Made by a program: the position numbers and the translations under genes
The notes under the pieces: generated by a model
Seen by the model: only the letters and a program-made list of their open reading frames with translations
Databases searched by the model: none
Told to the model about the DNA's origin: nothing
Assembly: GCA_036703985.1 (NCBI GenBank)
Contig: DATNQN010000133.1
Coordinates: forward strand, 17,783 to 81,782
Length of the DNA: 64,000 bases
Source of the DNA: Leptolyngbyaceae cyanobacterium
GTDB taxonomy: Bacteria > Cyanobacteriota > Cyanobacteriia > Cyanobacteriales > Aerosakkonemataceae
Reading direction: 5' to 3'
In this document: piece by piece, positions 35,089 through 44,802 of the stretch
Position numbering within the stretch: the stretch's first letter is position 1
How the letters are laid out: each line of letters begins with the position of its first letter

Positions 35089-36114
35089 ATGTCTTTTACT
35101 ATCGATTCAGCCCGCTCTATTTTTCCTGATACTCAAGTTTCTAATTCGGTTCCAGCGATCGTTCAATCATTCAATCAGCTTAGTGCTGAGGATCAGTTAG
35201 CTTTACTTTGGTTTGCTTATACTGAAATGGGATTGACCATTACTCCCGCAGCGATGCAGGTCGTCAATATGGTATTTGCAGAACCAACCCTGACTGAAAT
35301 TAAGCAGATGCCAGCTTTGCAGCAAACGCAAGTGATGTGCGATCTGGTCAACCACACGGATACGCCCGTCTGCCGCATCTATTCGTCGTTTGGCACGAAT
35401 GTTAAGTTGGGCTTCTGGTATCAGTTAAGCGAGTGGATGAAGCAGGGAATTGTGGCTCCCATTCCCAAAGGCTATCAATTGTCTGCAAAAGCAACTGATT
35501 TGTTCCAAGCTATCCGTCAACTGGAAGGAGGACAGCAACTCACCGTATTCCAGGATGTTGTGGTCAACATGGGGTATGCCCCAACGGGTGGTACTGCAAA
35601 AGTCCAAGAACCTGTAATTGCCCCTAAAGAGGCTGCACCTCGAACCAGAGTCAGCATTAAGGGCATCGACAATGCGACTGTCCTGAGCTACATGGACAAT
35701 ATGAACGCCTTTGACTTCCAGGCGGCTGTGGCTTTATTTGCAGCAGAGGGTGCTCTGAAACCTCCTTTCCAAGAGCCGATCGCGGGACCGGAGAACATTC
35801 TCGCGTATATGCGAGACGAATGCTACGGACTCAAGCTGTTGCCAGAACAAGGCATCTCTGAGCCAGCCGAAGCAGGATTCACCCAGATTAAAGTGACGGG
35901 AAAAGTGCAAACTCCCTGGTTTGACGACAAGGTCGGTATCAACCTGGCATGGCGTTTCTTACTTAATCCTGAAGGTCAGATTTTCTTTGTAGGAATTGAT
36001 GTGTTGGCATCGCCACAAGAATTGCTGAATTTAGGTTTAGTTAAAAAGGTGGAACAAGAGATTCTGAAAGTCCCCCTTTTTAAGGGGGATTTAGGGGGAT
36101 CTCCAGATGCTTAA
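35089..36114 (+). CDS. ocp: orange carotenoid protein (photoprotection), unusual variant
   Basis: 341 residues from the ATG at 35089. The N-terminal helical domain (about residues 1-165) and C-terminal NTF2-like domain (about 190-317) align without gaps to Synechocystis OCP. Carotenoid-contact residues W41, Y44, W110, Y201 and W288 are all present. Arg155 is Gln, Arg27 is Ser, and residue 101 is Phe instead of Trp. E244 and D304, their partners, remain. A 24-residue tail (KVPLFKGDLGGSPDA at its end) is absent from the family and is encoded by a dispersed repeat (36071-36102). OCP quenches phycobilisome excitation in strong blue light. No FRP gene is nearby. The gene ends 3 bp before the convergent hisC. 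Confidence 0.95.
   Translation: MSFTIDSARSIFPDTQVSNSVPAIVQSFNQLSAEDQLALLWFAYTEMGLTITPAAMQVVNMVFAEPTLTEIKQMPALQQTQVMCDLVNHTDTPVCRIYSSFGTNVKLGFWYQLSEWMKQGIVAPIPKGYQLSAKATDLFQAIRQLEGGQQLTVFQDVVVNMGYAPTGGTAKVQEPVIAPKEAAPRTRVSIKGIDNATVLSYMDNMNAFDFQAAVALFAAEGALKPPFQEPIAGPENILAYMRDECYGLKLLPEQGISEPAEAGFTQIKVTGKVQTPWFDDKVGINLAWRFLLNPEGQIFFVGIDVLASPQELLNLGLVKKVEQEILKVPLFKGDLGGSPDA
36071..36102. repeat. dispersed CCCCCTTTTTAAGGGGGAT repeat inside the OCP 3' end
   Basis: A CCCCCTT/AAGGGGG hairpin followed by TTAGGGGGATC. The same element type lies at 46003-46040 in an ABC gene. Here it supplies the codons for the last residues of OCP and its stop follows directly. Confidence 0.8.
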
Positions 36115-36117
36115 CAA

Positions 36118-37167
36118 CTACACCAAATAAACCAACGCCCCCACCAATAACTGATTTTGCTCATCGGTACCGACGGTAATGCGAAGTTTATCCTCTAAAC
36201 CGGGTTGCTTAAAATAACGCACTAAAATACCCCGTTCTTTTAATGCTAAATAAATTTCTTCTGCGTTACCTTTGGGTGGTTGCGCTAAATAGAAATTGGT
36301 TTGGGAATCCCACAACTGAAAGCCTAATTGTTTGAGATCTACTGCTAGTTTGGCACGGGAGGCTTTAACTTTTTCGGCACATTCATTTTTATACGTTCGA
36401 TCGCGCATCGCCGCCGCACCTACTAAGCACGCGATCGCATCGATATTGTAACTATCTTTCAGTTTGAATAAACCGCTCAATAGCTTGGGATTGGCAATCC
36501 CGAATCCCAATCGCAAACCTGCCAAAGAATAACCTTTAGATAAGGTGCGAATCACTATAACGTTCTCAAATTCTTTCACTAAAGGCAAGGCGGTTTCTTC
36601 TGCAAAGTCAACGTAAGCTTCATCGATCGCTAAAACACCGGACAACCTCGCCGCCAATTGTCTGAGATCTTCAATAGGAACCGCATGACCGGATGGACTG
36701 TTAGGCGTTGCAATAAAGGTTAGCGCACCGTTGGTGGCTACTAATTCCTCGATCGGTAAGCGATAATCTTCACCATAGGAAATTTCCACTCGTTCCGCCG
36801 CCTGCATATCCGATAAGGTGCGATACAGTACGTATGTTGGCATCGGATAAACCACTTTGCGTTCCTTTTCCGCACAAGCACGCACGATCAGATTGAGCAA
36901 ATCATCGCTGCCATTTCCGACGATAATCCAGTCAGGCGGGACTTCCAAGACTTCGCTGACTGCTTTGCGAAACTCGTTTGCATAAGGGTCTGGGTAACGC
37001 CTGAGCCATTCTATATCTAAGTTTCGCAAAACTGCGATCGCATTTGGAGAAGGCGGATATGGATTTTCATTAGTATTGAGTTTGATAATATTCGTACCCG
37101 GTTTTGGCTGTTCGCCTGGAGTATAGCCCACCAGTGCATCGATGCTGGGGCGGAAGTAGCTAGCCAT
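36118..37167 (-). CDS. hisC: histidinol-phosphate aminotransferase
   Basis: 349 residues of fold-type I PLP enzyme. Hallmarks: KLNTNENPYPPSP at the start, VGNGSDDLLNLI, ATPNSPSGHAV, AIDEAYVDFA, the PLP-lysine motif RTLSKGYSLAGLRLGF, and the C-terminal LRITVGT. It converts imidazole acetol phosphate plus glutamate to L-histidinol phosphate and 2-oxoglutarate in histidine synthesis. Its stop codon is 3 bp from the OCP stop (convergent). Confidence 0.95.
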   Translation of the reverse strand: MASYFRPSIDALVGYTPGEQPKPGTNIIKLNTNENPYPPSPNAIAVLRNLDIEWLRRYPDPYANEFRKAVSEVLEVPPDWIIVGNGSDDLLNLIVRACAEKERKVVYPMPTYVLYRTLSDMQAAERVEISYGEDYRLPIEELVATNGALTFIATPNSPSGHAVPIEDLRQLAARLSGVLAIDEAYVDFAEETALPLVKEFENVIVIRTLSKGYSLAGLRLGFGIANPKLLSGLFKLKDSYNIDAIACLVGAAAMRDRTYKNECAEKVKASRAKLAVDLKQLGFQLWDSQTNFYLAQPPKGNAEEIYLALKERGILVRYFKQPGLEDKLRITVGTDEQNQLLVGALVYLV

Positions 37168-37208
37168 TCGATTTGAGATTTGAGATTTGAGATTTTAGAT
37201 TATAAGAT

Positions 37209-38090
37209 ATGAAAACGATGGTGACGCCACCTGAAAGACAAGGGACGATGCAACTGCATGATGGTCGTAGACTAGCATGGTCGGAATGGGGGCCAACTGA
37301 AGGTATTCCAGTTGTGTTCTGCACAGGGGCGGGAATGAGCGGTTGGCTTGGTTTTGGGGCTAACGATCTGCCAGATCTCGGTCTTAAACTGATTGCGATT
37401 GACCGACCTGGCTTAGGTTTATCTGACCCTCACCCAGACAAAACTTTGTCTTCTTGGGTGGATGATATGGGAGAGTTTATTCAGTATTGGGATTTCCGTG
37501 ATGTTCTCGCTGTTGGTTTTTCGCAAGGGGCAGCATTTGCTTTTGCTTTAGCAGCGCGGGGAAGAGTGAAAGCGATCGCAATTGTGTCGGGTCAGGATGA
37601 ATTGACGCATCCGAATCTGTTACCGATTTTGCATCCCGATGTAAGAAGTACGATCGCAGCTATCCAACAAGACCCGGCAGGATTTGAGCAGCATTTTTCA
37701 CAGATGGCTACAGCTGATGGTTTGTGGCAGTTAATTATCGGAATGAGTGCAGAATGCGATCGTATATTGTATGAGAGTGATATTTTTAGCCAATCTTTTC
37801 AGCGAGCGTTACGGGAAGGTTTTTCCCAAGGTGCGCGAGGATACGCCAGAGATCTCGTCAATGCCCTCAGTTCTTGGCCGATGAAGCTGGAGGAAATCGC
37901 CGTTCCCGTAGGTCTTTGGTATGGTGGTTTGGATACCAGTACGGTTCACTCTCCTGATTTTGGTGCAACTTTGGCGCTTCGACTACCAAATGCAGAGCGT
38001 ATTTTCGCTCCCGATGAAGGAGGATCGATTCTCTGGACTAAATCGAGGGAGATTTTGTCAAAGCTGAAATCTCATTTATCGATCGCATAA
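37209..38090 (+). CDS. alpha/beta hydrolase
   Basis: 293 residues. Oxyanion loop VFCTGAGMSGWLGF, nucleophile elbow VGFSQGAAFAF (GxSxG, Ser about residue 103), and an acid candidate in PVGLWYGGLDTSTVHSPDF. The usual catalytic His is not obvious near the C-terminus, where NAERIFAPDEGGSILW replaces the common GHxxxxE. It could use another His or be a weak hydrolase. Substrate unknown. The divergent neighbour is hisC. Confidence 0.82.
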   Translation: MKTMVTPPERQGTMQLHDGRRLAWSEWGPTEGIPVVFCTGAGMSGWLGFGANDLPDLGLKLIAIDRPGLGLSDPHPDKTLSSWVDDMGEFIQYWDFRDVLAVGFSQGAAFAFALAARGRVKAIAIVSGQDELTHPNLLPILHPDVRSTIAAIQQDPAGFEQHFSQMATADGLWQLIIGMSAECDRILYESDIFSQSFQRALREGFSQGARGYARDLVNALSSWPMKLEEIAVPVGLWYGGLDTSTVHSPDFGATLALRLPNAERIFAPDEGGSILWTKSREILSKLKSHLSIA

Positions 38091-38106
38091 AATGAGCTTC
38101 GCGTTA

Positions 38107-38706
38107 TCAGATCTTTTGAGCAATTATATAAACGTGATTTTCTGGATATTGGTCATATTCCAGATGGCGGCACGTACAGTGATGCTCAGTGAGAATCTGT
38201 AGAAAAGCATCTACTCCCAAAGTGCTGTAATCAAAGTCCTGACCTTGAAACGACCCCGAAATTTCGCCATTTGTATGTCCGCCACCACAGGTAAACAAGA
38301 GTACTCCATCAGCTTCCAGCGCATTACATAGCTTTTTCAATACAGGCTCTTGCATATCGAGCGGCAGATGAAAGGTACTGTCCCAAGCACAAATCAAACT
38401 GTAAAGTTTTGGAGGAATCCAGCAGCAAATATCTTCCACATAAAAAGTGACTTCTGGATGCAGTTGACGAGCTAAATCGATCATTTCTCTCGAAATATCA
38501 AGTCCTTCCGGCTGAAATCCCCGCTTGGCTAAAGTTTCGATCAAACGTCCGCTACTTCCACACCCCACATCAAGCGCTGAATGCTTTGTGGAGGTAAATC
38601 GGATCGCCCGCTCTAATTGGGCAATTCCGTATGATGAATTTTGATGTTGAGCCTGCCACCATCGAGCAATGCGATCGTATCTGACTCCAGTATCAAGAGG
38701 CTCCAT
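38107..38706 (-). CDS. class I SAM-dependent methyltransferase
   Basis: 199 residues. SAM motif I ALDVGCGSSGRLIETL, motif II EGLDISREMIDLARQL, acidic motif VTFYVEDICCW and post-motif LICAWDSTFHLPLD. The C-terminal half (LEADGVLLFTCGGGH) is typical of the family. It ends 16 bp from the alpha/beta hydrolase stop (convergent). Substrate unknown. Confidence 0.87.
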   Translation of the reverse strand: MEPLDTGVRYDRIARWWQAQHQNSSYGIAQLERAIRFTSTKHSALDVGCGSSGRLIETLAKRGFQPEGLDISREMIDLARQLHPEVTFYVEDICCWIPPKLYSLICAWDSTFHLPLDMQEPVLKKLCNALEADGVLLFTCGGGHTNGEISGSFQGQDFDYSTLGVDAFLQILTEHHCTCRHLEYDQYPENHVYIIAQKI

Positions 38707-39219
38707 AATCGATATTATTATCTATAAAACTGCTCTGTTCGGTTATAACCTTCTTAATTCTTGAACAGCCAAATTGTGATAAAAAATAACGATTATGTAT
38801 ATATAAATATTTCCAAGGAGTTGGCTCACCTCTTAGCTGAATCAGCCATAGTTATTTCTGCGAGAGAACTGTGGTGGATTTGATTGACTTATGTTACGTA
38901 TTGCTACTTACTCGATATAATCCTTTCTCAAAGAGAGTTCAGTAAATATACTATTAAACAGAGTACCTTATCAAGCTTTGCAATATTACATTTACTTAAG
39001 CCAAAACATAATTTAGCTGCTGAAAAAAATAGATGTTTAAGGCAGCCATCATGCTAGGAAATGATGGCTCTGATTCTAGTATGGAAGATTGCGATCGCGC
39101 CAGCTTAAATGTTTTTAACTTAAACACCTATAAAAATTCTAGCAAGGGGTTGCATTAATGCAGTCCCTTAGCTGCCATCAGAAAAGCAACAACTTGAAAT
39201 AAAAAGGATATTTATTATT
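38707..39219. promoter_or_regulatory. 513-bp leader region of the RTX gene with two stem-loops
   Basis: AT-rich region upstream of the large exoprotein gene. It has a perfect 9-bp stem AGCCATCAT/ATGATGGCT (39044-39069) and a 12-bp stem with two G-U pairs, AAGGGGTTGCAT/ATGCAGTCCCTT (39144-39169), just upstream of the ribosome site AAGGA. These would form in the 5' leader and may control translation. A 35-codon frame at 39051-39158 is not supported. No known riboswitch was recognised. Confidence 0.4.
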
Positions 39220-42200
39220 ATGAGTACCACCCCTTTTTATCAATACGACATAATTGCCAAAACAGGTGAATTAGGCATCACAACCATAGAAGATAGTCCG
39301 TCAATTAATGACACGGGGTTTGTTGCCTTTGTAGGTAGAAGAGCTACGGAAACGGATGTCTTTGCTGGTTATGGAAATGCTAGTAAATCCCTGATAGATG
39401 TCACGGGAACTAGAGGGTCACCAAATACGAGCAAGCAGGTACAAATCAACAATCAAAACATCATAGCAACCCACGATCTTAAAATAGTTGGTGAAAACGC
39501 TACTAGTGCAATTCGGCTCAGAGATGCAAATAAGCCAGGAGCTACTCTGGATACAAATTTTGTAAATGTAGCAACAACATCAGGCAGCGTATTTGATTTT
39601 TTTGATGCAGTATTTACGACACCTAACATTAACAACAAAGTGAATTTTTCTAGTAAAAATGATGTTGTTTTTCCTGGAATAATAGGTTCAAATCGCGTAC
39701 TGGCTACCCCCTCTTTACTGAGCTTTAACACGACCCCATTAGGAACTTCTTTTGTACGTCCGATGATAGCCGATAGTGGCGATATCGTGTATCAAACTCG
39801 GTTTGGAACTGAATCTTTTATACTTATTACCAATAGAAGCTTAGATAAATTTGATGAAATTGCTAGTCCTGCCAAGGGATTTACTGTATTAGGTAATAGC
39901 CCTGGCATTAGCGATGATGGAAAGTTTATTACATTTTATGGTGACCTTAGTTCATCTGGAGCAACTACATTACAAACAAATCCTGGGCCGGGTATATTTG
40001 CATCTGTTAAAACAGACAATATTTGGAAAGTAAAGCGTCTTGCTGGCATAGGAGGAAACGGTTTTTTAGACCCCGGTGAAACCTTTGTTGATGCCAACAA
40101 AAATGGCAAATTTGATAGCGGAGAAACTGATATCGGCCCCTTTGCCAGCTTTGATGCGAATGCTCGTGTCGGGGTTAGCTCGATTAAGGGTACTTCTATT
40201 TCTGGAAAACCTCCGGTAGCAACAGCCACTTATATGGGGTTTGATACTTCTGGAAAAAAAGGCATTTACACTACTAGCTTTGTTAATCAGCCTAGTGCAT
40301 TCACAGTAAGTAACCCTCTGCTAACAGTAAAAATTGGCCAAACCATTAACGATTTACCCAGCACGGTTACCGATTTGAATATTTACGATCCTATTAACAA
40401 TCTTGGGGAAATTGCATTTTGGGCTAGCTTAAGTGATGGAAGTCAAGCAATTGTGACAGCAACTCAAGATACAGACGGAGATGGTCTAATTGACTTATGG
40501 GAAACGCAAGGTATTGATATCAATGAGGACGGTATTATCGATCTTAACTTACCTGCGTTAGGTGCCGATCCATTTCACAAAGATTTGTTTGTGGAAGTCG
40601 ATGCTATGACTGGGCTTGCTCCTGTTGCTTTGGGAACTCCTCTGCCTGACGTGCCTGCAACGCTTAATGGAGCAAAATTTGCTACCGGAACAGTGCTAGA
40701 TCGCGTTATCAGTGCTTTTTTGAACGCGCCAGCCGCATCCGTCAAAAATCCTGATGGTACTAAAGGAATCAGACTCCACATCGATTTATCAGATATAAAT
40801 ATGACTCGTCAACCGTGGGCAGATAACCCTTGGGGTGAGTTTGATAATGTCAAAAAAGCCTATTTTGGTACTGGGGTTGAGAAAGCCGATCCTAACAAGC
40901 TAGCTGCCAAAAAAGATGTTTATCGCTACGCTATTTTTGCCGATTCGTTTAAAGGATCGACATCGGGGCTAGCTGAATTGCCCGGTAATGACTTCATGGT
41001 GACTTTAGGCGATCCGATTTGGACTAATAGTTACACGCCTAGTGAACGGGCTGACAATCAAGCTAGCACTTTTATGCACGAGCTAGGCCACACGCTAAAT
41101 CTTAGGCATGGGGGTGATGACGATATTAATTATAAGCCGAACTACTATAGTGTCATGAACTATACTTGGCAAACGCGAAATGATGTGAGTCCATTACCAC
41201 CAACTGCAACGCCAGCACAGCAAGCTGCATACGATTTATTTAAAAAATTTACTGACAGCTGGAAGTTGGATTATTCAAATCGGAAATGGAACTCGTTGGA
41301 CGAGAATGCCTTGAATGAAAAAAACGGTATAGCAGGAGAGTCAGGCGTTTATGTACCAGTAGGATTAACTAACCCTACTAATAAAAAGGATTTTACACCT
41401 TTAAATATAGTCAGTAGTGTTGGCTCAGCAGACTTTAATAAGAATGGCTTGATAGATCCCACATCCTATGTGTTGGATATTAATTGGCAAAATGCTAGAC
41501 CAGATAAGGAAGGAACTACGCAATTAAACTCCTATGATGACTGGGCAAATATTAGATATCGCCTGCACGGAAAAGACTTTGCCGATGGCGTTCACACAAC
41601 TTCCAATTCTGACGATGAAATTACTGCTGAAGAAGCGATCGCGCTGAGAGAAGGTTTGCAGAAATTCATCAACGATTACAACATAATACCTGCAAATAAC
41701 CCACCCATTGCAACTGACGACACCGCTACCACTTCATCTGGCGTACCAGTCACGATCGATGTCCTTACCAACGACAGCGACATCGATCGCAATCCGATTT
41801 CCCTCAGCGTGTTTAGTCCCACTTCTACCCAAGGGGGTAGCATCATCCGTGACGACAATGACACCCCTAATGATTTCACTGACGATCGACTAATTTACAC
41901 TCCAGCCACTGGTTTTACGGGTACGGATAATTTTAGTTACACCATTAGCGATGGGATTGATACTGCTACTGCCAATGTCATTGTCACCGTTCGATCGATG
42001 ATTGTCGGCACTGATGGTAACGACATCCTCAACGGTACTGCGGCTGATGATTCGATCGATGGTAAATTAGGGGACGATCGCATGAGTGGCGGTGCAGGTA
42101 ACGACCTCTACATCGTTGATAGCATCCGGGATGTAGTAGTTGAAGGCGCTAATCAAGGCATAGATACCGTTCGATCTTCAGTCAATCATACCCTGACTAA

Positions 42201-42759
42201 TAATGTTGAGAACTTAAGCCTTACCGGAAACTCTCATATTAACGGCACGGGAAACGCCCTCAATAACGTTATCACTGGTAATAACGGTAATAATTTGCTT
42301 AAAGGTTTAGCTGGCAATGACACCATTCAAGGTGCGGGTGGCAGTGACACTTTAGTAGGAGGCGCTGGGGATGATTTGCTAATAGGAGATACAGAGGCCG
42401 ATCGATTCTTGTTTGGCAGTGGTGCAGCCTTTACGACCACTGGTTTAGGAGTCGATACTATTACTGATTTTATCAGCGGTACTGACAAAATAGCATTGAG
42501 CAAAGCCACCTTTACAGCGCTTACCAGTGCCATCAATGGCGCGTTACAACCCAATGAATTTATCGCTATCAACGAGCAAGTGGCTAACCAACTCTCTGTA
42601 GCTGGAAATAGCAGCGCCAAAATAGTTTACAACGCTTTGAGCGGTGATTTGTTCTACAACCAAAACGGTGCTGCTGCTGGGTTAGGAACTGGAGGATTGT
42701 TTGCTAGTTTGAATAACAAACCTTCCTTGGTAGCGAACGATTTGTTCGTCCAAACATAA
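39220..42759 (+). CDS. RTX-type secreted metzincin-like metallopeptidase
   Basis: 1179 residues with no N-terminal signal, as for type I (RTX) secretion. Residues 1-410 hold degenerate repeats of the form (I/S)(N/D)D.G.(V/I).F.G (four copies seen at about 29, 186, 232 and 395). An EF-hand-like Ca site (DTDGDGLIDLWE and INEDGIIDL) lies at about 416-442. A zinc motif HELGHTLNLRH (about 620, HExxHxxxxxH) is followed by a Met-turn-like SVMNY at about 644, matching metzincins. A cadherin-like/tandem-repeat domain sits at about 826-925, and RTX nonapeptides (GTDGNDILNG, GGAGNDLYIV, GLAGNDTIQG, GGAGDDLLIG) at about 930-1070. It would act outside the cell or at the surface after Ca-driven folding. 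Substrate unknown. Confidence 0.88.
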   Translation: MSTTPFYQYDIIAKTGELGITTIEDSPSINDTGFVAFVGRRATETDVFAGYGNASKSLIDVTGTRGSPNTSKQVQINNQNIIATHDLKIVGENATSAIRLRDANKPGATLDTNFVNVATTSGSVFDFFDAVFTTPNINNKVNFSSKNDVVFPGIIGSNRVLATPSLLSFNTTPLGTSFVRPMIADSGDIVYQTRFGTESFILITNRSLDKFDEIASPAKGFTVLGNSPGISDDGKFITFYGDLSSSGATTLQTNPGPGIFASVKTDNIWKVKRLAGIGGNGFLDPGETFVDANKNGKFDSGETDIGPFASFDANARVGVSSIKGTSISGKPPVATATYMGFDTSGKKGIYTTSFVNQPSAFTVSNPLLTVKIGQTINDLPSTVTDLNIYDPINNLGEIAFWASLSDGSQAIVTATQDTDGDGLIDLWETQGIDINEDGIIDLNLPALGADPFHKDLFVEVDAMTGLAPVALGTPLPDVPATLNGAKFATGTVLDRVISAFLNAPAASVKNPDGTKGIRLHIDLSDINMTRQPWADNPWGEFDNVKKAYFGTGVEKADPNKLAAKKDVYRYAIFADSFKGSTSGLAELPGNDFMVTLGDPIWTNSYTPSERADNQASTFMHELGHTLNLRHGGDDDINYKPNYYSVMNYTWQTRNDVSPLPPTATPAQQAAYDLFKKFTDSWKLDYSNRKWNSLDENALNEKNGIAGESGVYVPVGLTNPTNKKDFTPLNIVSSVGSADFNKNGLIDPTSYVLDINWQNARPDKEGTTQLNSYDDWANIRYRLHGKDFADGVHTTSNSDDEITAEEAIALREGLQKFINDYNIIPANNPPIATDDTATTSSGVPVTIDVLTNDSDIDRNPISLSVFSPTSTQGGSIIRDDNDTPNDFTDDRLIYTPATGFTGTDNFSYTISDGIDTATANVIVTVRSMIVGTDGNDILNGTAADDSIDGKLGDDRMSGGAGNDLYIVDSIRDVVVEGANQGIDTVRSSVNHTLTNNVENLSLTGNSHINGTGNALNNVITGNNGNNLLKGLAGNDTIQGAGGSDTLVGGAGDDLLIGDTEADRFLFGSGAAFTTTGLGVDTITDFISGTDKIALSKATFTALTSAINGALQPNEFIAINEQVANQLSVAGNSSAKIVYNALSGDLFYNQNGAAAGLGTGGLFASLNNKPSLVANDLFVQT

Positions 42760-42824
42760 ATCGCTATTATTCTGGCTATTTTCTAATTTTTGGTAATTAA
42801 TTATTAATAACAGGAGCAAAAAAG

Positions 42825-43553
42825 ATGCGAATTTTTTCAATTATGGCCGCCGCCACAGTTATCGGTTTAATTGTTTCGACAGCTAAAATGGGTAACGCTG
42901 CTATCTTAAATAGTAGTTTTGAAACGGGAGATTTCAGTCAGTGGGAAATCACTGGTCAAGCTACGGTTGAAGATGCTTCTTTTGGTGCGGAACCATCAGA
43001 GGGAACTTACCAGGCTGTCCTAGAAACTCTGCAAGATACCACAAATATCAGTGGTGCCAATTTAGAAAGTTTTTTAGGATTAAGTGGTGGTAGTTTAACG
43101 AATTCTGGAGTTACAGAAGGTTCAGCTATCAAACAAACATTTGTCGCCAATGCTGGAGATGTTTTAACTTTTCAGTGGAATTTCTTAACAGATCTCGATC
43201 CTTCTGAATCAAATTATGATGATTTCGCCTTTTTTACTTTGAGCGATCGCTTAAACCCATTAGCCGATACCAGCAACGCTACCAATACCAATTTCTTTAC
43301 TCGCTTGGCTAAGGAAACTGGCTATCAATCTTCTTCTTACAAGATAACGACGGCTGGTACATACGTTTTGGGTTTCGGAGTAGTAGATGTGGGCGATTCT
43401 ACCGTGAATTCAGCTTTGTTAGTTGACAAAATTAAGCTATCTAATGCCTCAACTTCTGTACCGGAACCAACTTCTACTTTTAGTTTATTGGCTTTAGGAG
43501 TTTTGGGGCTTTCTTGGTACTTAAGGAGGCATAAACAGTCAAAGGAAATATAA
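42825..43553 (+). CDS. PEP-CTERM-sorted exported protein
   Basis: 242 residues. A signal peptide (FSIMAAATVIGLIVSTAKMGNA) is followed by a beta-rich domain (NSSFETGDFSQWEITGQATVE..., a common 'choice-of-anchor' type). The C-terminus is a PEP-CTERM tag: VPEPTSTFSLLALGVLGLSWYLRRHK with PEP motif, membrane helix and basic end, recognised by exosortase. It starts 65 bp after the RTX gene with AGGAG before the ATG, so it may be in the same transcript. It is likely cell-surface attached or released. No exosortase is in the window. Confidence 0.85.
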   Translation: MRIFSIMAAATVIGLIVSTAKMGNAAILNSSFETGDFSQWEITGQATVEDASFGAEPSEGTYQAVLETLQDTTNISGANLESFLGLSGGSLTNSGVTEGSAIKQTFVANAGDVLTFQWNFLTDLDPSESNYDDFAFFTLSDRLNPLADTSNATNTNFFTRLAKETGYQSSSYKITTAGTYVLGFGVVDVGDSTVNSALLVDKIKLSNASTSVPEPTSTFSLLALGVLGLSWYLRRHKQSKEI

Positions 43554-43758
43554 AGGTAGGGAACACGGAACGGGGGAAATATTAACTAAGCTGCCACGCA
43601 TTTAATTTTAATATTCAGGCTGATGGGGAGATGGGGGGATGGGGAGATGGGGGGATGGGCAGAGGGATTTACGGTTTTTGCCTAGCACCAGCAATATACA
43701 ATTTAAATGCGATGCAAGCTTACAACACTAAAATGAATTGGTATTACAGCTTGTTATC
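43554..43758. repeat. intergenic region with G-rich minisatellite
   Basis: Convergent spacer after the PEP-CTERM gene. At 43621-43660 there are about five copies of GATGGGGAGATGGGGGGATGG-type units, the family found at 15110 and in purK. Terminators for the two converging transcription units would be expected but no clear one is seen. Confidence 0.7.
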
Positions 43759-44802
43759 CTACTTTCGGATTCCACAGAGCAAGTAAAGAAAGTAAGGCGC
43801 ACCTATAACAGATGTAATCACGCCACAAGGGATTTCGATCGCTCCAAAAAGCGATCGCCCTAACACATCTGCTACCACTACTAGAATTCCTCCCATTAGC
43901 GCCGCCGTGGGAAGCAATCCCTCGTGAGTTGGCCCTACTAATTGGCGGCCCAAATGAGGAGCCATCAAGCCAACAAAGTTGATCGTACCAGCGGTAGCAA
44001 CTGACACTCCGCAAAGCGCCGCACTAATCAGCAACAACAAACCCCGTTGCCAGTCGAGCTTAATTCCTAAGCTTTTCGCTACATCATCGCCCAAATTCAG
44101 TACATTTAGTTGCCTAGCGTTTAACCAAGCTACTGGTATCAAAACGACCAACCAAGGTAAGAAAACTTTTAAGTGTTCCCAATGGCGTCCGTAAACACTT
44201 CCCACTAACCAAATCATCGCCTGACTGACGCTGTTAATTTCTCCAAACGTCACCATCAAAGTAGTAAAAGCGCTGGCAAAAGCGGTGATGCCGATACCGA
44301 TTAAAATTAGACGGAGGGAAGAACTGCCATCAGTCCAAGCCAACAAATAAATCAAAATCGTTACCAATATTGCACCGCTAAAAGCAGCGAGCGGCAGAAA
44401 AAATAGGGGTACGTTTGGCAGTAAAACTATTAAGCTGACAGCAGCTAAACTCGCTCCGGCATTGAAACCGATGATTTCTGGAGCGGCTAAAGGATTGCGC
44501 GTTAAACCTTGCAAAAAAGTACCGGAAATTGCCAATCCCATGCCAACTAGAAAAGCAATTACAGCACGAGGAAGGCGTAGTTCATTTAAAATAAAAGCGT
44601 AATCTGGATTTCCCGTTTCTAAACCCAAAATTGTTTTTAAAACATCTAACAATGGGATGGGATAATCTCCAACAGAAAGATCGATCGCGATCGCGACAAC
44701 TGCAATTACCATCAGCGTAGCCAGCACCAACGGCACTCGCCGATCGAAACGGTAAGATATATTTAACCGAGATGAACGCAGCACTAACCAAGATTGCTTC
44801 AT
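43759..44802 (-). CDS. FecCD-family permease of an iron-siderophore/cobalamin-type ABC importer (second)
   Basis: 347 residues from the ATG at 44802, which overlaps the stop of the preceding permease gene in an ATGA, so translation is coupled. About 9-10 membrane segments. The family region [43 protein letters not shown] is intact, as is the ATPase-contact loop ([10 protein letters not shown]). Permeases of this kind pair with a sibling to import iron chelates or vitamin B12. It is the last gene of the NRPS operon. No ATPase or binding protein is in this window. Confidence 0.92.
   Translation of the reverse strand: MKQSWLVLRSSRLNISYRFDRRVPLVLATLMVIAVVAIAIDLSVGDYPIPLLDVLKTILGLETGNPDYAFILNELRLPRAVIAFLVGMGLAISGTFLQGLTRNPLAAPEIIGFNAGASLAAVSLIVLLPNVPLFFLPLAAFSGAILVTILIYLLAWTDGSSSLRLILIGIGITAFASAFTTLMVTFGEINSVSQAMIWLVGSVYGRHWEHLKVFLPWLVVLIPVAWLNARQLNVLNLGDDVAKSLGIKLDWQRGLLLLISAALCGVSVATAGTINFVGLMAPHLGRQLVGPTHEGLLPTAALMGGILVVVADVLGRSLFGAIEIPCGVITSVIGAPYFLYLLCGIRK

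Noticed and set aside
39051..39158. 35-codon frame in the leader of the RTX gene
   Set aside because: Starts inside a hairpin and has no ribosome site.
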